NCBI GenBank assembly: GCA_030748635.1
Contig: JASMLP010000101.1
Location: 1 to 64,000 of the forward strand
Length of the DNA: 64,000 nucleotides
Direction: 5' to 3'
Origin: Planctomycetota bacterium
GTDB taxonomy: Bacteria; Planctomycetota; JACQVV01; JASMLP01
Part shown: positions 9,157-17,095 of the stretch, in pieces
Layout of the letters: the number at the start of each line of letters is the position of its first letter
Numbering within the stretch: position 1 is the stretch's first letter
Position numbers and translations under genes: made by a program
Notes under the pieces: generated by a model
Told to the model about the DNA's origin: nothing
Database searches by the model: none
Seen by the model: only the letters and a program-made list of their open reading frames with translations

Positions 9157-9339
9157 ATGCCACTCAAACGACCTTTTTTTGCCCGGCTGCTCACACATAG
9201 TGGTGTGAATCCCCACGTGACAATGAAATATCCTAACGATCAGGATGGGGGTGGAGGCCCCCAGACCCGGAAGTACCCCTCCGATGAAGAAGGCGGTGGC
9301 GGACCCCAGACCCGGAAGTACCCCAACGATCAGACTTGA
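9157..9339 (+). CDS. mdnA: microviridin-type graspetide precursor peptide with three core repeats
   Basis: A 60-residue RiPP precursor. Residues 6-12 read PFFARLL, nearly identical to the PFFARFL leader helix that MdnB/MdnC-type ATP-grasp ligases recognise. After a short linker come three cores at residues 22, 37 and 52: TMKYPNDQD, TRKYPSDEE and TRKYPNDQT. Cores are joined by the spacer GGGGPQ, giving a 15-residue period. TxKYPSD is the conserved ring-forming heptad of microviridins, in which Thr bonds to Asp through an omega-ester. Here Ser is kept only in core 2 and is Asn in cores 1 and 3. The acidic tail that closes the other rings is short (core 2) or nearly missing (core 3). The ligase gene follows 44 bases downstream. 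The product is probably a protease inhibitor by analogy; this is inference. Confidence 0.93.
   Translation: MPLKRPFFARLLTHSGVNPHVTMKYPNDQDGGGGPQTRKYPSDEEGGGGPQTRKYPNDQT
9220..9336 (+). repeat. tandem core repeats of the graspetide precursor (45-bp period)
   Basis: Two full 45-base units (9220-9264 and 9265-9309) and a third partial unit (9310-9336) encode T-x-K-Y-P-[S/N]-D plus a GGGGPQ spacer. Units 2 and 3 share the bases acccggaagtacccc, while unit 1 has diverged mainly at silent positions. This indicates duplication followed by selection on the peptide. Confidence 0.9.
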
Positions 9340-9383
9340 TCCTCCGCTGGCCTGATCCTTATTGAGCCCCTGTTCGACTCCAA

Positions 9384-10397
9384 TTGAGTACATCTACGGA
9401 TATTCTGATCGTCTCGACGACCGGTGACCGGATCATGTCCGATCTGGTCTCTCGAGCGGTTCAGGACCGGGGCCACAAATGCCATATCCTGGAAACCGAT
9501 CTTTTTCCTGAAACGGTCCGCTTACACCTGGCCCAGAACCCCAAGTGTGCTGGAAGTTTCGACCTTTTCCTGAACGAAACTGTTGTCCGACTTCAGGACA
9601 TCGCCGGGGTCTGGTACCGTCGGGTGGCCTTTCCCGCTCTCGAGGAGATGGATCCGACTTACAGGGATCATAGCCAGCAAGAGTCCCACAAAACTCTTCA
9701 ATCTGTTTTCGCGGCCATGCACAGGGCTCTCTGGGTCGATCCTGTTCCCAGAGTCCTGCAAGGACACCACAAAGTCATGCAGTTGGAGATCGCCCGAGAA
9801 GTCGGACTGGATATTCCAGATACGCTGACCACCAACGATCCGGTCGCCGCTCGAGCCTTTTACGACCGACACGAGGGGCAGATCGTGACGAAGATGACTC
9901 ACTCCTTTGCCGTCTACGAGGACGGAGACGAGCGGGTTGTATTCACAACTCCCGTCGAGGCTGCCGATCTGGAAGTCCTGGCCGACATCCGGTTGTGTCC
10001 CATGATCTTTCAGGAAAAAATCTCCAAACTGGTAGAACTTCGTGTGACCGCCATCGGAGACCGACTTTTTGTGGCTTCGATCGATGCCAGCGGAAGCGAT
10101 ATCGGAAAAGACGACTGGAGACGAGACGGACACGGCCTGGCCGGCAAGTTCGTGGAGGATGAAATTCCACCCGAGTTGGAAAAGAAACTGGTCGAATTCA
10201 TGAAGCGTATGGGGCTCATCTACGGAGCGATCGATATCATCCGAACGCCGGACGGCAGGCATCTCTTCCTGGAAGTGAATTCAGCTGGCGAATGGGGATG
10301 GATCGAGATGGAAGTGGGGCACCCCATCGCACAGGAACTCGCCGGCGTCTTGACCCGACAGATTCCTGTAAGTCGTCCCGCGCCGACTATCCTCTGA
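9384..10397 (+). CDS. mdnC: MdnC/MvdD-family ATP-grasp ligase (graspetide maturase)
   Basis: A 337-residue cytosolic ATP-grasp enzyme that phosphorylates side-chain carboxylates of a precursor peptide and forms omega-ester (or amide) macrocycles. Family segments are visible along the whole length: the N-terminal strand DILIVSTTGDR, GVWYRRVAFP, the leader-binding region, QLEIAREVGLDIPDTLTTND, CPMIFQEKISKLVELRVT, DWRRDG, and the ATP/Mg end YGAIDIIRTPDGRHLFLEVN. The start is TTG at 9384; the next ATG would delete the first beta-strand. The upstream SD is weak, so expression may depend on coupling to the precursor gene. No second ligase (MdnB), acetyltransferase (MdnD) or ABC exporter (MdnE) follows. 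The stop overlaps the convergent zinc-ribbon gene by 11 bases. Confidence 0.95.
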   Translation: MSTSTDILIVSTTGDRIMSDLVSRAVQDRGHKCHILETDLFPETVRLHLAQNPKCAGSFDLFLNETVVRLQDIAGVWYRRVAFPALEEMDPTYRDHSQQESHKTLQSVFAAMHRALWVDPVPRVLQGHHKVMQLEIAREVGLDIPDTLTTNDPVAARAFYDRHEGQIVTKMTHSFAVYEDGDERVVFTTPVEAADLEVLADIRLCPMIFQEKISKLVELRVTAIGDRLFVASIDASGSDIGKDDWRRDGHGLAGKFVEDEIPPELEKKLVEFMKRMGLIYGAIDIIRTPDGRHLFLEVNSAGEWGWIEMEVGHPIAQELAGVLTRQIPVSRPAPTIL

Positions 10398-10662
10398 CCG
10401 GATCGTCGGAGTCGTCGGGAGCGGATTTCTCCTCCCGTTTATCGTCTGCCCTTTTGAGAGGCCGAATAACGCGCTCGGTGGGCGCTTCGAGTAGCATCTC
10501 GACTTCCTGAACACTGATGACCCGGCCACACCCCGCGCACGCCCTTTCCTGCTGGGTTTCGTTCCAGGAAAGTCGCGTCTGGCGAGAACATTCGGGGCAA
10601 GTGAAAAGAAAGAGCCTGATCTCATCCGATCCGGGTGAGGGGGCGTCGTTCATACCGCTCAT
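10387..10662 (-). CDS. small zinc-ribbon protein
   Basis: About 91 residues from ATG 10662 (GGTGG upstream); ATG 10653 is an alternative. The protein has two CxxC knuckles, CPECSRQ and CAGCGRVI, spaced to form one zinc ribbon, followed by an acidic/basic low-complexity tail. I see no catalytic domain. It is the last gene of the minus-strand alkaline-phosphatase-superfamily operon, 58 bases after the membrane-protein gene, and converges on the graspetide ligase gene. Function unknown. Confidence 0.6.
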   Translation of the reverse strand: MSGMNDAPSPGSDEIRLFLFTCPECSRQTRLSWNETQQERACAGCGRVISVQEVEMLLEAPTERVIRPLKRADDKREEKSAPDDSDDPVRG

Positions 10663-10720
10663 GAACCACCGAGCATACCGGAACGACCTTCTCTTTTCAG
10701 TACGTTCTCGTGGGCAAAAG

Positions 10721-11506
10721 TCAAAAGCGTACTCCCAGAGACACGGCCAGACACCAAGTCGCAAGGAGAAGTCCCACCGAACCTGGATATGCCCAGTGAC
10801 ACTCCATTCCTAAAAGGGTCAAGGTTCGAGAAGGATACCGAAGGCTGAATCGATCCACGACGCCGCCCCCCGCGTAGGAAGAATACCTGGTACCCGCACT
10901 GCCCTCGGTGTGAACAGGAATTTCAATCACATGTTTCGACCCGGCTTCGGTCCATCTCAAACGGTGTTCTCCCACGCCGGAAATCCTCAATTTCCAGATG
11001 AGAGCCTGTCCCGCATCGATGGCAATGGGACCGGCAATCGGTTGGATACCGCGATCGCCCAGAAGTGTGGGACGTTGAACCGCGGACCCCTTCTTCAGGT
11101 GAGCGGTCAATAGACACGTCTCTCCGGGTGCGAACGGACGTGAACCGTAACGTAACTCAAGAACCGCTGCGAGTGGGAACAGAAGAAGAATGAGAATGAA
11201 AACCGGCCGGGCGGATGTCTTCAAATACCCTCCGATCGAGCCAAGCAACTGCAACATCGAACGGCCGATCTGGCGTAACGAATGACTGTACAGGATGGTG
11301 CCGACGAAACTTCCGATTATTCGCTCACGCCGACGCAAAAGCGTGTTCTGTTGGGATGCCAATCGATACACCGCAACGATCAGGATCGCACCCACCAGAG
11401 TGGACAGGAGCAAGCCAGCCAGAGGATGGATTCGATCCAGGTGTTTCAGGAGTTGATCACCCCACTTCAAAATATCTCGGAGAACCGTTTCTATGAAAAC
11501 GATCAT
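10721..11506 (-). CDS. hypothetical membrane protein with three TM segments
   Basis: 261 residues. Hydrophobic segments lie at about 29-46 (LAGLLLSTLVGAILIVAVY), 97-116 (PVFILILLLFPLAAVLEL) and 242-259 (LLLATWCLAVSLG). Between the second and third is a beta-rich domain of about 120 residues that is probably extracytoplasmic. I do not recognise the family. The start overlaps the stop of the RHH-like gene by 4 bases (ATGA), so it belongs to the same operon as the two phosphohydrolase-like genes upstream. Confidence 0.65.
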   Translation of the reverse strand: MIVFIETVLRDILKWGDQLLKHLDRIHPLAGLLLSTLVGAILIVAVYRLASQQNTLLRRRERIIGSFVGTILYSHSLRQIGRSMLQLLGSIGGYLKTSARPVFILILLLFPLAAVLELRYGSRPFAPGETCLLTAHLKKGSAVQRPTLLGDRGIQPIAGPIAIDAGQALIWKLRISGVGEHRLRWTEAGSKHVIEIPVHTEGSAGTRYSSYAGGGVVDRFSLRYPSRTLTLLGMECHWAYPGSVGLLLATWCLAVSLGVRF

Positions 11507-11721
11507 CCCAGATAGCCCAAGCCTTCGAGGCGACGGGTGACGGCCTGGAGATCTTGATCGTCAGGTGGACTTTCTCCTCCCTCGATCCGAGTGATCTCTC
11601 GCTCCAGAACATGACTGACAAATTCTTCCAAGGACGCGTAGCCCGCCTTGCGAGCGGCGAGGGTCGCTCTTTCACGAAGCTCCGGGGGAAGGGTGATTTT
11701 TTTCCGTGAGAAGATGGACAT
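11503..11721 (-). CDS. small ribbon-helix-helix-like protein
   Basis: From ATG 11721 the product is 72 residues: a short strand (RKKITLPPELRER) then two helices (LAARKAGYASLEEFVSHVLER), the pattern of MetJ/Arc-type ribbon-helix-helix proteins. A TTG at 11757 with AGGAAGAG upstream would add 12 residues and overlap the preceding gene. The C-terminus ends RRLEGLGYLG, very like the ends of alkaline-phosphatase-superfamily and sulfatase proteins (compare SIGYLR at the end of the gene at 15845-17074). The gene sits 4 bases downstream of the phosphohydrolase-like gene. It could regulate the operon or act as an accessory subunit; neither is shown. Confidence 0.6.
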   Translation of the reverse strand: MSIFSRKKITLPPELRERATLAARKAGYASLEEFVSHVLEREITRIEGGESPPDDQDLQAVTRRLEGLGYLG

Positions 11722-11725
11722 ATCC

Positions 11726-13669
11726 CTATCTTGAACCGGAGTGGCCCGCCGACTCAAGATCTCTTCCTGTCAAATCTCCATCGACGACCCCGAATCGGGC
11801 CTGAATGGTGGGAGCGAGATCGATCAAACGGATCCGCCCCTCAGACTCGATCTTCCGGTTGGAGAGAAAGACCCCGGGAACGGACCGGGCCGCGTTGAGA
11901 TGAGTGCCGCTCCACAAACGCCGATTGACCTGCAGGACCTTTGTGCCCAATTTTCCCAGGGCGCTGGACTCACTCCCTCGGAAACCACGTGAAAATCCGA
12001 GCACCAGATCGGGACCATCCTGAGCGCGACCACCGGTATATACCTGCGGTCCTCGGTAAACACGATCCAGGATCTTTTCCCCAGAATCGGGATCCCGAAG
12101 ATCGAGCAGACGGGATCGGATCTCTTCGATCAGGCCCTTGGCATCCTTCGACTCCACGATGCCCTCACCTTCCCGTCCAAGACGGTTGAGATAGAGTCCG
12201 CAAAATCCGGCAGCGTAAGCTCGGGTGCGCTTCCAGGAGATGGAATCCGAGCCTTTCTCCGTCTCCAGGTACCCCTCTTCCAAAAGCCAACGATTGAGGT
12301 CGAACGACTTCCTGTAGGGACCGAAGCCGTGATCGGAAATCACGTAGATAGCCGTGTCTGGAGAGCAGTTTTGACGAATCGTCCCTAGCGCGCGATCGGC
12401 TTCGAGATAGGACCATCGAATCGGATCGAGGGTCCCTCCGATTTTGGGAGGAGGCGGGGGAGGCCACGATACATGGCAAACCTGATCGACCGTAGACATA
12501 TAGAAGAAGAGAAAGCCTCCGGGAGCTTGTCGCAATGCAGCTTCCAATAATCGGTGTCGCTCTTTCACCACTTCGATATTTTGCTGAAGAAATTCATCCC
12601 TATCCAGCACCCCATCTTCCAGACCCGAAGTGTCGGCGGGCATCCCCTGGGTATAGAAGCGACCGATGGACCGAGCCAAGGCTGGAGCGAACCGGGGAGG
12701 TTCAGAAATGGGCAAAACACTCTGAAGTGGGTCGGCATTGATCGGACTGACATACAGTTCGAAGTGAGGCGCAATCGAGCGGACGAAAACCTTGATCATC
12801 CCCCGTATCGGAGCGATCGGTAAGGATACGGGGAATTCGACCGGAATCCAGTCGCTCCAGTCCCCAGGCTGTAGAACCCGTTGTTGATCTCCGAGGTGAA
12901 GGTGAAGAGCGTGATCATCGGGAGCCAGATCGACAGTGAAAGGGATCCGGATGCGAGGGGAATCCGACCGCAGTGTGTCGGGGGGGCCAAGCAGGTAAGT
13001 TTCGATCCTTCGGTTCTCTTTTCGTACCGGGACAATCCGGGAAGACCGGGGGTTTTCCCGCAGACGATCCGGCCGAGTGGTAAAGAGCGTCGACTCTCCA
13101 TAACTTCCGGTCAGGTCAGGAACTCCCATGCCAGATAAGATCGAGCCGCAATCTTCGCAGGGGGGGAATTCGACCGGCGCTTTGATCGCCACGACCCGGT
13201 ACCCCTGACGCGCGATCTTTCCCCAAAACGGTTCCCCCACACGACGCTTCTGGTAGAAAGGCGCTCCGAACGGTAGCCGCCAGGAACCGATGGAAACGGT
13301 CCGAGGAGAAGGAACGACCCTGGAGGCTCCGTAATGGACCTCATAGGTCGTGGGATCCCGGTGAATAAAACCGAAAACTCCGTGCTGCCCCGGATTCTTT
13401 CCGGTCAAAAAGGAGGACCACGCGGTCGGGCTTTCCGCCGGTATGGTCGTTTCCAGGGGATAAATTTTTCTCTCCCGGGCCAACTCTTCGAAATGAGGGA
13501 GGAACCCCTCCGCGATGAACTGCTCGAGTAATACAGGGTCGAGACCGTCGATCGCCAGGCAAACGACTTGGGGAGTTACTTTCTCGACGGAAGTCGTCTC
13601 CCGGTCCGACCCGAGTACGACCAAAAGAAAAATCCCAAAAACTCCCCACGGAATCCATCGACTGCGCAT
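11726..13669 (-). CDS. exported alkaline-phosphatase-superfamily phosphohydrolase (metal site intact)
   Basis: 647 residues from ATG 13669, which overlaps the stop of the upstream gene by one base (TGATG). An N-terminal signal or anchor (VFGIFLLVVLG) is followed by the AlkP-superfamily core: CLAIDGLDP supplies the first metal Asp, SPTAWSSFLTGKNPGQHG the nucleophile loop, and YVISDHGFG the Asp-His metal pair. A beta-sandwich-like insert lies between them. It is closely related in plan to the next gene upstream, and the pair looks like an old duplication. Likely a phosphodiesterase or phosphomutase-type hydrolase acting outside the cytoplasm; the substrate is unknown. It is co-transcribed with small RHH-like, membrane and zinc-ribbon genes. 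Confidence 0.85.
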   Translation of the reverse strand: MRSRWIPWGVFGIFLLVVLGSDRETTSVEKVTPQVVCLAIDGLDPVLLEQFIAEGFLPHFEELARERKIYPLETTIPAESPTAWSSFLTGKNPGQHGVFGFIHRDPTTYEVHYGASRVVPSPRTVSIGSWRLPFGAPFYQKRRVGEPFWGKIARQGYRVVAIKAPVEFPPCEDCGSILSGMGVPDLTGSYGESTLFTTRPDRLRENPRSSRIVPVRKENRRIETYLLGPPDTLRSDSPRIRIPFTVDLAPDDHALHLHLGDQQRVLQPGDWSDWIPVEFPVSLPIAPIRGMIKVFVRSIAPHFELYVSPINADPLQSVLPISEPPRFAPALARSIGRFYTQGMPADTSGLEDGVLDRDEFLQQNIEVVKERHRLLEAALRQAPGGFLFFYMSTVDQVCHVSWPPPPPPKIGGTLDPIRWSYLEADRALGTIRQNCSPDTAIYVISDHGFGPYRKSFDLNRWLLEEGYLETEKGSDSISWKRTRAYAAGFCGLYLNRLGREGEGIVESKDAKGLIEEIRSRLLDLRDPDSGEKILDRVYRGPQVYTGGRAQDGPDLVLGFSRGFRGSESSALGKLGTKVLQVNRRLWSGTHLNAARSVPGVFLSNRKIESEGRIRLIDLAPTIQARFGVVDGDLTGRDLESAGHSGSR

Positions 13670-15750
13670 CAACTTGAACTCTCCCGGGGGGATAGCAGTG
13701 AAGTGCCGTCCATATGCGAAGGCGTATCGATTCCCATAGCATCCAGAATGGTCGGCGCGAGATCGACCAGATGCGGATTGTCGCAACGGAGCGGAACATT
13801 CGAGAGTAGAACACCAGGGACCAGTGAGGGATCGAACGCATGGTCCGCTTGCCATGAAAGTTCGTTGGTGTGAAAAACCACGCCCGAAAGATGTCCCGCA
13901 ACCGATCCCCATTCGCACCGGAATCCCCGCTGGAAACCGACGATGAGATCGGGAGCCTCTTCCACGTAGGGCCCCTGGTAACGATCGCTGGAGCGGTGAA
14001 CGTGATGGACGACAGGAGAGTTGTCTGTCGGATCCACCAGGTCTTTCAGGTCACGAATCAAATCCTCACATAGGCTCTCGTGTTCCGCTCCCGTCGATAC
14101 CGTACCGCGGCTTTCTCGGCCCACTCGGTTAATGAAAATTCCGCCCATGCCCAGCGCATACGCACACGTTCGCCCCCAATCGACCCCCATGAAGGGGATC
14201 CGGTTTGGACTCGTGGATCCATCTTCTCGGATCAAATACCCTTTTTGCTCGAGCCAAGCGTTCAGGTCGACTGCCCGTCGAAAGGAGCCAAAGCCGTGGT
14301 CTGAAACCACCAGAACCAAACTTTCCTCTCCGGTAACTTCCAAAACATGTTCGAGCCTCTTGTCGAGTTCTCGATAGACTTCCAGAAGCGGTTTCTCTCC
14401 AGGGTCAGGTTTCATTCCACCCGGAACTTTCTCCGGGGGGTCCTGATAAAACGCGTGCTGCATCCGATCAGGATAATCGAAAACCATGGTGAGGACTCCG
14501 CGATCGGTTCTTGCCAGTGCCGCCTCGAATAAAGCAGTACGCTGATGATGATTCTCGGTCGCTTCGTTCCGAAACTGATCGAGAGAAAGGATCCCATGGT
14601 TCAACGCCCAGTGATCTTCCGCGGTTCCCAGTGTCGGGAATCTGCCGACCCAATGCGAGAGATGTACCGAGAAAAGAAGTGGATGGGAAATGGGAAGCGC
14701 GGGGCGCCGGGGATCGATATGGATCGGGGATACGTAAAGATCGAGCGGGGAGGTCGAACGCAGCAACATCCGACACATACCGTGGACGTTGGATCCCGGG
14801 AAAACAGGAAACCGGATCGGGATCCACTCACTCCACTCGGCGAGGGTCAGTGGGTGCGTACGATTTCCAAGCTGAATCGTGGCCAAGGATCGCCCTTGAA
14901 GGGTGAGGGACCACTCCAGTTCGAGGGGCGGACGGTCCGAACCGAATGGATGCTCGGGCCCTCGAATTTTTCCTCGAAATCGAGTCTCTTTCGCCCCTTC
15001 GCAACGGAGAACCGGAAACCGTTCCCCGCCGACCAGAGAGGTGGGGGAGGAGAGGTTTTCGAGAAACTGCTGAAAAGTTCCCTGAGTACCTCTCAGATCG
15101 GGCACATCCATTCCAGCTAACAAACATCCAAAAAACGGACGGGGCGGAAAAGTACTCGGTACGTTGAGAACCTGACTGAAAATGCCGTATTCACTCAGGA
15201 TCTCCCAGAAGGGGACCGCGCCTCGTCGCAATACAGCAAATGGAGAACGCCTGAAGCGACGACCGATGTGGGGGCCCGGTGTCCCTTCCCGAATTTCCAT
15301 CGACGCCAGCGCGGGCATATACGTCGCTGGATCTCGACGTAAAAAATCAAATATCCGGTGCTTTCCGGGGTTCACGCCGGTCTGAAAGGTGGCCCAGGCA
15401 ACGGGGGACACGGCCGGAAGCGTGGTTCCTAGTCGAGAGAATATTCCCCGGCTCGCCAGTCGCTTGAAAGAAGGCAACTCCTCCTGTTGGAGGAAGTGTT
15501 GCAACACTTCCGGATCGAGACCGTCCATTCCCAGAACGATCACCCGGCGAAAACGGACCTCACCTTCGGGACGTTTCTGTCGAAACCATCGCAAAAGCCT
15601 GCGCAGCGGATAGAGGAGCAGCGCCAGAAAGCTGACAACGGTAGATACGAATAGCGCGAACAGAGAAACCAGGATCGCGAATCCGCCGCCGGGTCCGATA
15701 TAACAGAGCATCTGCGCCACATGGTAGAGGGCGAGAGGAAACCGACGCAA
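13669..15750 (-). CDS. membrane-anchored alkaline-phosphatase-superfamily phosphohydrolase (metal site intact)
   Basis: 693 residues from TTG 15750; ATG 15711 (MLCYIGPGGG) is a plausible shorter start and I cannot decide between them. One long hydrophobic stretch (GFAILVSLFALFVSTVVSFLALLLYPL in two short parts) anchors the protein. Then follow VLGMDGLDPEVL, SPVAWATFQTGVNPGKH, the metal motif FDYPDRMQHAFY and VVSDHGFGSFRRAVDLN. All expected metal ligands are therefore visible. This is the first gene of the five-gene minus-strand unit and is divergent from another phosphohydrolase-like operon starting at 15845. Substrate not predictable. Confidence 0.85.
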   Translation of the reverse strand: MRRFPLALYHVAQMLCYIGPGGGFAILVSLFALFVSTVVSFLALLLYPLRRLLRWFRQKRPEGEVRFRRVIVLGMDGLDPEVLQHFLQQEELPSFKRLASRGIFSRLGTTLPAVSPVAWATFQTGVNPGKHRIFDFLRRDPATYMPALASMEIREGTPGPHIGRRFRRSPFAVLRRGAVPFWEILSEYGIFSQVLNVPSTFPPRPFFGCLLAGMDVPDLRGTQGTFQQFLENLSSPTSLVGGERFPVLRCEGAKETRFRGKIRGPEHPFGSDRPPLELEWSLTLQGRSLATIQLGNRTHPLTLAEWSEWIPIRFPVFPGSNVHGMCRMLLRSTSPLDLYVSPIHIDPRRPALPISHPLLFSVHLSHWVGRFPTLGTAEDHWALNHGILSLDQFRNEATENHHQRTALFEAALARTDRGVLTMVFDYPDRMQHAFYQDPPEKVPGGMKPDPGEKPLLEVYRELDKRLEHVLEVTGEESLVLVVSDHGFGSFRRAVDLNAWLEQKGYLIREDGSTSPNRIPFMGVDWGRTCAYALGMGGIFINRVGRESRGTVSTGAEHESLCEDLIRDLKDLVDPTDNSPVVHHVHRSSDRYQGPYVEEAPDLIVGFQRGFRCEWGSVAGHLSGVVFHTNELSWQADHAFDPSLVPGVLLSNVPLRCDNPHLVDLAPTILDAMGIDTPSHMDGTSLLSPRESSS

Positions 15751-15844
15751 GTAGTCATACTCTCAATAAATTTGTTTCTCCACCTTGGGCAGATCTCTTG
15801 GGTAGGATGATCCTTTGGCTTTCGACTCCCTCTGCACTCCAATC

Positions 15845-17074
15845 ATGCGACGCATCATTCTTGTATTCCTGGTACTTCTCAGCGGACTCTTGGTCCATCT
15901 GCTGACGCGCCCCCCAAAACTCGATGGGCCCGATATCCTTATTGTCAGTATCGATGGGATTAGCAATTCGTGTCTTCTTCCCGACGGTAAAATGTCGAGT
16001 TCGTCTTTGCGCGATCTCGCCCAACGAGGTGCATTTTTTCGGAACTGCACGGTCGAATCCCCCAGGACTCTGAGCACTCATGCAACACTCTGGTCCGGTC
16101 TGTCCTCTCATATTCATGGGGTGAGTGGACCCGAAAATCGCATGTCCAGTCGGATTCCTCTCCTGGCCGAACAGTTCCTACTGCGGGGTTACCGAACTGC
16201 CGCCTTCCTGACCAGCCCTTGGCTGGATTCGACCTTTGGGCTGGATCGCGGTTTTGAAGTTTATCAGAACTCCTATCCGCTCCCAAACCGACGACGCCAG
16301 GAACCAGCGAACACATCGCCTGAGGAAGGTCAGGACAGACGGGGCGCCGAAAAGACCGTTGAAAGCGTGATTGAGTGGCTCGGGAAACTGTCGGCGCATG
16401 AACGGTTCTTTCTCGGTGTCCACCTCTGTCCGGGCCGGAATAAGCCCTCTGAGAATCCCGATCCCGCTTTCTGGGTGTCCCGACTGGATCAACTCTTGGG
16501 AGCGATCATCGAGGCACTCCACGCAAACCATCGATTTTTGAACACCCGGATTGTCGTGATCGGCACCAGCGGTCGGGGCCTTTCGCCCCAGAATCCGGCG
16601 CAAGTCCTCGAACGCTCTTGTGTACCCCTCCTCCTCGCCGGTTTCGAGTTAGCTCCGAACTCTGTCCGGGACGACGCGATCGGCACCTTGGATCTTGCGC
16701 CGACACTTTTATCCCAGTTCGGATTCCCCCATGTCCTTCCGGGACGAAACCTCCTGAAGAAAGCCAAAGCTTCCTCGGGTGTCCTGGGGAACATCTCGAA
16801 GGGAGGGACCGTCCTCCGCCTGGGCCGGAGGGGGCTTCTCGAATCGCTCGACAATTCGCCCCCCCAAATCTATGTTCTGGATCTTGATCGTGGCCTCTTC
16901 CACGTTCCGGCGGAGGGAGAGAGCCCCTCCGCGGAAGAACTTCTCCGAATCGGGAATCAACGACGGCAAGAACTGGCCATATTCAGGGAAGAACACTACC
17001 CTGGGCTGGACTCGACTCACCCCGAGCTCGGGGATCGCTTGCGCACACTACGCAGTATCGGTTATCTCCGATAG
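15845..17074 (+). CDS. sulfatase/AlkP-like protein with degraded metal site
   Basis: 409 residues from ATG 15845, placed at the start of a clear signal or anchor (MRRIILVFLVLLSGLLVHLL). The core opens normally with DILIVSIDGIS and has the nucleophile loop STHATLWSGLSSHIHGV, but without the C/S-x-P-x-R motif of true sulfatases. Where sulfatase-like enzymes have a DPHxPY-type loop it reads HLCPGRNKPS. Where they have SDHGE it reads GTSGRG, so two or more metal ligands are absent. It ends in RSIGYLR, a tail common in this superfamily. Probably a non-catalytic binding or structural relative, but alignment is needed. First gene of a three-gene plus-strand run. Confidence 0.75.
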   Translation: MRRIILVFLVLLSGLLVHLLTRPPKLDGPDILIVSIDGISNSCLLPDGKMSSSSLRDLAQRGAFFRNCTVESPRTLSTHATLWSGLSSHIHGVSGPENRMSSRIPLLAEQFLLRGYRTAAFLTSPWLDSTFGLDRGFEVYQNSYPLPNRRRQEPANTSPEEGQDRRGAEKTVESVIEWLGKLSAHERFFLGVHLCPGRNKPSENPDPAFWVSRLDQLLGAIIEALHANHRFLNTRIVVIGTSGRGLSPQNPAQVLERSCVPLLLAGFELAPNSVRDDAIGTLDLAPTLLSQFGFPHVLPGRNLLKKAKASSGVLGNISKGGTVLRLGRRGLLESLDNSPPQIYVLDLDRGLFHVPAEGESPSAEELLRIGNQRRQELAIFREEHYPGLDSTHPELGDRLRTLRSIGYLR

Positions 17075-17095
17075 TACGTATTCATGGAGGATAGG

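Noticed and set aside
9220-9336. CRISPR-like or collagen-like repeat
   Set aside because: The 45-base units are coding repeats of a graspetide precursor, with the leader motif and ligase adjacent. Spacers do not vary like CRISPR spacers.
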